Shown here: positions 55,363 to 64,000 of the stretch, in pieces | Position numbering within the stretch: position 1 is the stretch's first letter | Layout of the letters: every line of letters begins with the position of its first letter | Assembly: GCA_003024785.1 (NCBI GenBank) | Contig: PUQB01000044.1 | Coordinates: forward strand, 855,413-919,412 | DNA from: Selaginella tamariscina | Lineage: Eukaryota > Streptophyta > Lycopodiopsida > Selaginellales > Selaginellaceae | Reading direction: 5' to 3' | DNA: 64,000 nucleotides | Notes under the pieces: generated by a model | Told to the model about the DNA's origin: nothing | The model's database searches: none | What the model saw: the letters and a program-made list of their open reading frames with translations, nothing else | Program-made: the position numbers and the translations under genes

Positions 55363-57418
55363 TTACCATCTCCTGTTATAGCCGTAACCTCGATTATAGT
55401 TGTTATAACTCGGGTTATTACCTCGATTGGGGTTATTAGGGAAGAAACCAAGCCCCTCCCTTGGAAGTAAACCAGGGTGCCAACCCTTTGGAGGCGCGAG
55501 TTTTTCCACTTCTTCTCCACCCGCCTCCTCTTTTCATAAAGCTCGGCCTCCGTATACCTCACAACATGGTAGCCCTTCTCCTCACTAAGCTTGATAGCAT
55601 CCTTGAGCATGCGCATAACATGCCATTTCCACCCGCGCTCCTCAAACTTGTACCCAACCATCCTCAGGAAGAGACTCCAGTCCTCAACAGCATATATCTT
55701 CTTTATCATACCAAACAGTCCCCTACACATCTCAGTGCTCGGGTAACCGTACCTTGCATCAAACTGAGCCTGCTGCGACCATGTCATGCGAAAGAAGTTC
55801 ATCTGGAACATCACCAGCCGCAATCCCTTCCGACTCACTTCAAACGTCTTCGTCAGACGAAACTCAGACGGGAAGTCGTCCGGCTCCATGTACGCCAGGA
55901 ATGCCAGCTTTGCCTTCTCCATGTCTCTCTGGTAATCCCTATCCATGGCATCGTCTAGGAAGTGAGTCACATTCCGTGCTAGAAGCTCCTCCACAAAGGC
56001 TTCACAGAACGTGTCCGAGTCCACGCTCACGTTAGACACAAGTATGTATGTAAGAAACTCTCCCAGGTCCGGGACGTGCTCCTTACTCCTGTTCTTCTTG
56101 TCCGCGAGGAAGCTGTCTATCCTCCCTCTGATCCACTCTTGTAGAGACGTAAAGTCCCGAACAAGCTTTGAGAAGACATGAAACAAGAGACAGTACCCCT
56201 GAAGGGCCTTTTCCGAGGCCTTCTCTTCTATAGCCGTCTTGTTCTGGTAAGCCTCGTCACATGAGTTAACAAGATGGAACACCAGGAGTTCATAAGTGCT
56301 GGGATTACTCGTGCCACTGCAGTTTGGGTGACACCCAAAGCGCCTCCGATATGAAGCTTTATGCCGTCCGATAGCTTGTTCAGGTTCTGGATTGACTCGA
56401 GCAGATAAGGCTTCGCAAGCGCATAGTGATGATCGGTCAGAACAACAGGCAACAAGTGTTCGAATCTTGTCCCAGGAATAGCGCCCTCCCTGCGGCCGCC
56501 CATGAATGCTTCAAGTGAAAGAAGATCAATCACGGTGATATATGGCTTTCGCTTATCCATGCTTACGCCAATCCCAAGTATGTCTTTTGGAGATACGACA
56601 TCCTCCAAGCTCGTCCACAACACAAAGCACTTGATCACCTCCCTGCGCAGTTGCTCACGCTCCTTCTCCAACACAGTTTCGAATCTCTCTGCAGTCTCCT
56701 TCATAGCCGGACACGCCTTGGTAACACTCAGAGTGTCTTCCAGGGAGAGGCATTTCATTACCGAGGCACGGGAATCGTCGTTAAGCAAATCGAATATATC
56801 TGCTGAATCTGCACCTGACGTACCCTGGAACGACGCCGACTCAGGCTTCTTCACGTCCGACTTTAAACCGTCAGTCAGTGCTGGAAAACGGATGTTGTAG
56901 CCACACTTTTCACACGTAAACCTGCTCAGTGCGTCTCTGTGCTCTTTGGTAAAACTGCCTTTCAGATACTCGTGATAGTTGACTGGGGGTCCATCCTCTT
57001 GGTCGACCTTCTCGCTGTTGAAGAAGCTCAAGAGCTGAAGAAACAGGTAATCAAGGCGATAAGCTGGAGTATATGAATCCGTCCGTCTCTCCTCGTTGAA
57101 ATACCGGGTCCCAGAAATGTTGAGGATGCTGCAACACAGATAATGCGGGAAAAGATTGGGATGCGGAACCGGAGTGTCAACTGTGACACGAGGAGGGTTC
57201 CAAGGGTAGTCCACAACGTCCACCGTTAGATGGAGATTTACACCGCGCAGAGGACCGCTCATGAGGGACAATATCAAGCACATCTTATGCATCTTGTCCT
57301 CGTGGACATGAAACTTGATACCCTCTAAGGGCTCTTGCGACATTACCTTGAGTTCTCGTGGTAACCGGATCTGCCATTGTTTGATTGCCATACGGTAATT
57401 AGGTATAGTCAAAAGCAA
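55363..57418 (-). CDS. E2 (UBC) domain protein with F-box-like segment
   Basis: Two overlapping frames, 57418-56228 and 56282-55323, form one gene of about 680 residues with a one-base frame change near 56265. Residues 16-110 form a UBC fold: RLPRELKVMSQEPLEGIKF, VDYPWNPPRV, the H-P-N motif (86-88) and a catalytic-type cysteine in LCCSIL (C95, C96). A C-x-x-C pair (FTCEKCGY, about 166) precedes an F-box-like helix bundle (IFDLLNDDSRASVMKCLSLE, about 205-235). The rest has short conserved-looking blocks (LPVVLTDHHYALAKPYLLES, DLGEFLTYILVS, GLRLVMFQMNFFRM) typical of a large uncharacterised family. Near the C-terminus a frame change in a run of five A (about 55493) would lead to an Asn/Gly/Tyr-rich tail ending at 55363. 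It likely charges or conjugates ubiquitin; target unknown. An alternative start is M at 57391. Confidence 0.78.
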
Positions 57419-57861
57419 GTTAATATTGGCTGATCAGCGGTGTGGATGAGCTGAATCTCAACCGTTCAGTTCCACATCACATTAATTTATAACCATAATT
57501 AGTTTTTAATTTTTAAAATCTCAAAATCCGAGGGATGATTCCTTAATCTTTATATTCTTTTTAGGTAAAAACAATACAATGTTTTATATATAGAAATTCA
57601 TTTTATATGTTTATTGCGTTTATATATATATATATAGTGATTAAAAAATTTAGATATATGTTATTTACATGTTAATATTTTAAATACACCTATTCTGTAA
57701 AGATCAATTTATGATTAAATTATCCTAGATCAAAATATAAACAATATTTTTTTCTTTAGTGATAATTATTAATATAATAAATGTTTAATACTACTCTTTT
57801 AAATATATAAAATCATATTTTTTATTTTATAGATATTTTACTTTAATTATTATAAGCAGTT

Positions 57862-57893
<32 letters not shown>

Positions 57894-58193
57894 CACACAT
57901 TGTAATTTAAGCATTTCATACTGCATTTTTGTTTTTTATATTGCAAATTTAACAAAATATTTTTAAAGTTAAAGGGTTAATTATTAATTTATGGTTACTC
58001 GTTAAAAAAATAACATGCAAATTATCAAGATATAAATATGCAAATGAAATGTTAAAATCAGCCAGGGAACTTTGATATATAAAATAAAATTACCCTTGAT
58101 ATATAAAATTACACACACACAGACGTATATATGAAGATTGTTTGTTTTTTATAACAAAAGGGGCTGTACATAGAGAGAAAACAAACGACGTAC
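57419..58193. other. AT-rich intergenic region
   Basis: It contains (TA)n at 57863-57883 and (CA)n at 57884-57899 and 58111-58120. It must hold the promoter of the E2 gene and the 3' end of the tetraspanin gene. No clear TATA was chosen. Confidence 0.5.
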
Positions 58194-60006
58194 CTAGTAG
58201 CGATATCCACCAGGATAAGGGGCTTATTACCGTAGTACTCGTCACGGCGGGCGTTTCTGAATGCACAACAGCCTACGGAGTACACCACAACCAGGAAGAC
58301 GAACATTATTATGTTCACTACTGCCACCTTTCTCCAATCCCGTTTTATGTTCTCTAATACCCCTGTTATATAAAATGTGTGTGTGTATACATATGTCTGT
58401 GTGTGTGTGTGTGTGTAAAGTTCGATTGATTGAAATATCGATAAGAATAATGGCACGTACGCACACACACACACCTGCACGGCAAGAGTTGCAGTCGAAA
58501 CAGAGCTTCTTTCCATCATTTCCCATGCGAAGCAATCGCTGTCAGCGCTTGGGTAGAGGCTGTGCTGCTTGCCCCTGTGTTGCGTTCTGGTATGTGAAGT
58601 TGCATGATAACGAGGCTTACAGCAGCCCGACTGTTACACAACCTTGTTAGAAATCTCATAATACACACACATACATACACATTTACCGTATGCATATCTG
58701 TGTATGTGAGTGCTGTGTGCAGAGAGAGAGAAGAGAGAGACACGAATATAGTTACATTCATCGACACTATATTATAGAAATAAATAACAATGAAGAAAAC
58801 AAACATCGTGAAAGCTTTAACCGCCATTAGGAAGTTTACAAAGTGTAAATATGTGTGCGCATGTGCGTGTATGTATCTGTGTGTGATTGGAAAGAAACAA
58901 GCATCAGCAAAACCATACAAGTGACAACGTGGATGGAGACAAATGCACATGTAATATTATTATGTAATACATAGCTTAACTGAATGAATGACATATTATA
59001 TTGTGTATGATTGAACATATGATGCAACATATGTTCGGTAGAGTTTGTTGGTTGAAAGGGGTAATCTGCTAAACATTAGTTACTTACTTCATACACATAC
59101 TTATGCATCATCTACTAGTTTAACTCATAGTTTCGTGTCTTTCAATAGAAGTGACTTTCATTGGTTACACATCACGCATGCATATGGACTCGGACTGAAG
59201 AACATTTTGGTACAGAATTATAAATCTCTCTCTCTCTCTACCTACCTACCAACAACAACATAAACTTCTTACACATTACACATGCACACACATATACACC
59301 TACAACTATAGTTTAAAAGCTTAATGTCAACGGACACACAATGTAGGTAACACACGCACGCATAGGTAACCTTACCAGCATAGAAGTCAAATCAGAAACA
59401 ATGTTGGTAGATAGTTACACACACATACCTTTCCAAACAACAATGTGAGTAGATGGGTACATTCATGTTGTATATGCACATCTGTGATCAATGAACAAAG
59501 AACAAGGGCGTACCTCGAGAGGGGACAAATGGGCAGCGGCAAATGCTGTCGCCGTGGGGAACCGCTCATCCAAATCGTTACAATCTTGCCATCGGAAAGA
59601 CAGCTCCTGATCTTCTCCCAGTTGCGTGCATTCTTGACGCGCTTCTCAAGCCAGCTCGAGTAGTCCCCAAGCCGATACTCCTTGTACCCTCTCCCGGACA
59701 GGGCATGCCCGGCCTTTGTTCGTCACCGCAAAAGCGAAGATGTGAATGCGAGGAGCAATAGTATGAGCAAGAACATGAAAAGAGTAGATCCACAGCCCAT
59801 GGCACCCTGTAGCAGCTCCCGATGCATCCCGCCAGCGACACGAGCAGGATGAACACTCCGATTGCGATCACCGGTCCCTGCAAGAACCTCACACATACCG
59901 TGTCATGGCGATGCGACAGCCACACCCCGGCGCCAATGACCGGAATCGAGAGCACCAAAGTCACCAAGTTCAGAATCGTTGTCAGGTGATTGCTCAGTCG
60001 CCCCAT
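58194..60006 (-). CDS. Plant-type tetraspanin
   Basis: Three exons on the minus strand: 60006-59514, 58630-58475 and 58362-58194, with introns of 883 and 112 bases (GT-AG). The start [20 protein letters not shown] opens transmembrane segment 1. Segment 2 is [20 protein letters not shown]. Segment 3 and the large loop follow in shifting frames ([44 protein letters not shown]). The loop has the tetraspanin SGCCKP motif, [11 protein letters not shown], and segment 4 ([20 protein letters not shown]). These landmarks match land-plant tetraspanins, which organise membrane microdomains. About six one-base frame changes occur, several best explained by a base missing from a homopolymer (for example CCCC near 58210, TTTT near 59786). 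The likely stop is TAG at 58194-58196 (YPGGYRY). Confidence 0.8.
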
Positions 60007-60940
60007 AGCTCCCTTGAGCTTCCCTCAAGAACACCCTTCCGTACTGGGGTATATCCCCCCAACGTTTTCCGTATGAAAGCGTCCGGATATTCCTACCGTA
60101 CCGTCGTGTTCAAATTTTGGGCATATTCTCAGCATCATCACATAATGTCTGTACATGCATATTCTTTTATAGTCATATATTTCATATATTAAGCAAATCT
60201 AAGCCGGGGACGTTTTTGATTAGTATCTACTAATAATTCGTTTTAATTTAAGTAAATACGTTCATATATATTGAAAACACACACACACACACATGTACAT
60301 GCAGACACATACATATATGTATATCATTTGTTTTGAGGAGAGAGAAAAGAGATAAAAGAGGGTTAACATTATTAAACTCTATATATAACTCACATTGAAA
60401 ATTTGAGTTAAAAAAATCTACTTAATGAAATAGTTTTCTATTAATATGATGTCTTTAATTTTAAATTTTCAAATGTATATGTATCAGACATGAGTAACTT
60501 AATATGTTAATCTTCATAACAAAAAAACACAATTCCCATATTAAGATATGAGTGAACATTTTCAATTCATTCTTTTTCATTTTAATTTAATCCATAAGTT
60601 ATTATACATTCTTATTTATTACATTAGTGTTTTATTATTAAAATAATATAAACTATGTGTAGATGTATATATAAGAATTTAAATACACACATATTTTTAA
60701 CATATATTTAATATCTTATTTATTGGTGAATGCACATGCTTGAAGACTGATAAAGCCTCCATTTAATTGCTATTAAAACTGGAAGAATACGATATATCTC
60801 TGGCTAAGTATAAGCTAATCTTTAATATTATTTTGTTCATTAGAATAATCATGCCTAATTAATAATTAATTAATTAAATAAATAATTATATACTCAAAAA
60901 CTTCTAGAAAAAAACGAAGGGTTTTTACCTCTTAAGCTTT
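60007..60940. other. AT-rich stretch upstream of tetraspanin
   Basis: This is the promoter side of the tetraspanin gene. The first 120 bases are GC-richer and may be 5' UTR. No motif is certain. A (CA) run lies at 60276-60291. Confidence 0.4.
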
Positions 60941-61049
60941 TTAATGCAACGTACATTCCTGAACAAAAGGATATACGCATATACGTGTATCCGTGTGTGT
61001 GTGTGCGCGCGGATATTTATAGATATATACACAAGGTATTGTCACACTT

Positions 61050-61151
<102 letters not shown>

Positions 61152-64000
61152 CATATGCGAGAGGAAATTCAGCATGAATATATTATGTACTTGAGTATAT
61201 TTATGTGGAATATCAGTGACGGACACACATATTCTGTGTGCATGTGCTGAAAGCTTGCAAAATGGAATGCAAATCCGTTCACAGGTTATTATTTTAAGTT
61301 ATTATACGTTAAACTAAATATACTTTGTATACATCATTCATTTAGTTTATATATATTATCATATTATATTATATACTCCTTAATAATTATAAATAATGTT
61401 TAACGTATACATACGCTAAGTGTGGGAGCATCTACGATGCTCGTACAACTATTATATTAACACTTTCTTTGGTATATAATAAAGTTTAAACTAAATTCAG
61501 CTTATATTAGTATATTAATTTAAAATTTTCCTTTTTGTATAGCAAGCGAGTATATACATGTATATATACTAATTAGCTTCCATATTAAATACCATCAACA
61601 AACATATACACATGCAGAGTGGGAGAGAGAGAGACTTCTATTGCCTGCACACCATTTGCCCGCATACATATATGTATATATGTGTGTACAGTTAACACAT
61701 TTTATAATCTGATAAATTGCAGTAAACTGAATTAATTGTGTGTGTGTGTGTGTGTGTGTGTTGTGTGGGTTGTGGTTATCTATAATTCGGTCGATAAAAG
61801 TGAACTGAACTTAAGTTATATATATAGATTAAATAAGAATTTTTATATATGTTCTTAACTTGAAACCCCATTTTTTGAAAATAATCTTGATTATTTATAA
61901 TATATATAAACCAGTTCATGCTGGGAATGTCTGGCTGTGCTGGTAACAGCCATGAGTGCTACATAATAATCTTAAGTGCGATAACACACACACACACACG
62001 CACGCGCGCGCACACACACAAATAAATTTATGTTTACTGAAAAAGAAATGAGTTATTTTATGTTGTCCATTTTGTTTACAACCATGAGTTCACGTGTGGT
62101 ATACAAAGTCAAGCAATTGAACACCATATCTTAGGGGATAATGTCACAAGTACGCACACGTGTATATACATACATATAGCCGTATGTATATGCACACATG
62201 TACGGTCAGTTCCAGAGTATCTTCACACACATACACATATGTAATGTAGTAAGTGACCGGTGTCTTTCACTCAACATCTTGAGTATATATATATTCACGG
62301 CATTAGGGAATCTCAAGATATCCATGGACCACTCCTTAACGATTTTTTAACAGATATTGTCTATGTGACTCGCAATTTCAACGTAACTATGTATATATGT
62401 ACACGCACACGCGTGGTGCATGAACACACATACATTGTGTGTGTATGTTAGAACACATAGAAGCTTCCTCTAACAACAGTTGTATTCTGGACTTCAGTGT
62501 GTCAAATTTCTTTATTATATATATATTAGACTCTAAGTTGAGAAGAGCCAAGCACTCAAAAGCTTAAAATGACAAACATGCCAGGTAAGAAGGAGCTTGA
62601 CTCCTTGCAGCACCTTTGGCATGACATACACACACACACACACACACAACATATATATATATATTAAATATATGTGTGTATATTTGTAACTAGCTTGATG
62701 TGCCATTTAGCATGCTTGTTCAAAGATTCAACTTTTGACCTAGCTTTTTTACTGTCCATATAACTTTTCATTAATTTCTTAGATATATAAATAAAATTTA
62801 TATAAATGTATATATATTTATATATATGTGATGAATATGCATCGGATAAGTAGACATTCTTTGAATGGACCAGAAGCACATTCCTATATAATGTGACAGC
62901 CATATAGGGTTCTTTTCCACATATATATCCTTTTACCCTTTTCTTTTTTTGTTTTCAAGACCTAAGTAATTTAGGGTGACGTAAACACATACATCATACG
63001 TATGATGCAGGAATGATTAATATAACTATACACATACGCTCTTTTTTTTAGATTGTCATGTACACACATAGCTTGCTTTTTTCTTGACACAGACATATGC
63101 GTGTGTGTGTGCTCTGGTTAGATGCTTCTGAATGTGAAAGAATTCCAACCCTAGGCATTGGGGTTGGTTAACCTAGACCTTGACGTAAGCCTCTCTTATA
63201 CTTATATGCATATGACGTCATGGCCTCTCTCTCTTACTATATATAAAACACAACATCTAGGTATATAGCTTTCTTTTGTGTATACGTTCTATGTATGGTA
63301 CATGTTTTTGGAGTTCCAAAACCGGGCACTTCTCACGTAATGCATGCATGTTCGTTAACCGGATAATTAGTTAAAACAAAATGAACCTACATTTTATTAT
63401 AATATATTTATATTGTCGGTGCTTATATGTAAAATGTAGTTGTTTTTCCAAGGTACGTATCTTACATGTGAAATCCAGCAAACTCACATTGTGTCCTCAT
63501 ATTAAGTAAAAACAAACAAATATATTCCAAAATGTTTACTTAATGACGATTTAGCCGCAAGATTATTGACTGTTTAACTTCCAGTCAACATTGTTCACAT
63601 TCTCATAGTTTTTGTCATGTTCTACTTAATTTTCAAATCTAGCATCTTCTATGCACGTTGCAATATCTACCTTAGATTTGTACACAGTACACAATACGTA
63701 TATACGTATATACGTAGACGTATTTATAACAATACATTTTAATTCATATTTGAGAATACTGTACAACAATATTGATTGGAAACACCTGAAAATTCTTGCC
63801 CATATGTAAAATAGTGCGAAATTAAAACACTATAAAAAAAACCGAGCAAAAGAATATTCCTGCCAGGTGTGACTATAGAAAGAAATAAGAAAATGGAGTC
63901 CACCTATATATTATCTATTGTCCCGTATTTTCCTGTATATTGGTTGACAGAACTGACTATGAAACCTGTGTTGTGGTGGTGCCATTCTAAAAGCTGCAGT
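61152..64000. other. AT-rich, microsatellite-rich, no gene seen
   Basis: (TG)n is present at 61738-61760, (CA)n at 61985-62020 with an alternating CG part, and (CA)n at 62629-62648. Frames that open here follow the dinucleotide repeats. I see no exon with coding character, no tRNA and no retroelement sequence. Confidence 0.5.

Overview
The window looks like nuclear DNA of a streptophyte (green-plant lineage). The best marker is a plant-type tetraspanin at 58.2-60.0 kb. Also consistent are AT-rich intergenic DNA, short GT-AG introns full of (CA)n, and several Ty3/gypsy LTR retrotransposons. A chromodomain element with a self-priming signal and a vertebrate-type catechol O-methyltransferase (COMT) would fit a non-seed plant or charophyte better than a flowering plant. 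That placement is inference; nothing here fixes the species.

Layout. 0-3.8 kb: AT-rich repeats, a possible TIR element, and one arm of an inverted repeat derived from an unknown protein. 3.80-9.95 kb: a complete but frameshifted Ty3/gypsy chromovirus (element 1, TSD CTTGG), inserted in the other arm. 10.1-14.1 kb: AT-rich repeats, with copies direct and inverted relative to 1.4-2.8 kb. 14.15-17.77 kb: two decayed retroelements, one of them rearranged by inversion. 17.8-23.3 kb plus 32.8-33.1 kb: a decayed integrase-like gene on + and an unrecognised intron-containing locus on -. A 9.5-kb Tat/Athila-like element (element 2, 23.29-32.81 kb, TSD AATGG) appears to sit in an intron of that locus and itself carries a nested solo LTR (TSD GGTAG). 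33.1-37.4 kb: essentially gene-free.

37.4-52.6 kb is a COMT gene cluster. COMT-A (-) and COMT-B (+) are intact 243-residue enzymes with all catalytic residues. Between them lies COMT-C, a deleted pseudogene copy of COMT-B in inverted orientation. A compact short-LTR gypsy element (element 4, 43.23-48.08 kb) sits in the region upstream of COMT-C.

52.9-60.0 kb is the ordinary gene-bearing part. It holds a protein with the fold of a 2-oxoglutarate oxygenase that has lost its iron and co-substrate residues, a large protein with a ubiquitin-conjugating (E2) domain followed by an F-box-like segment, and the tetraspanin. 60.0-64.0 kb is AT-rich and microsatellite-rich with no gene that I can support.

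Many breaks in otherwise well-conserved genes are single-base deletions, several of them in homopolymers. Residual long-read assembly error is therefore a serious alternative to gene decay for the tetraspanin, E2 and oxygenase-like genes. The two intact COMT genes show none.
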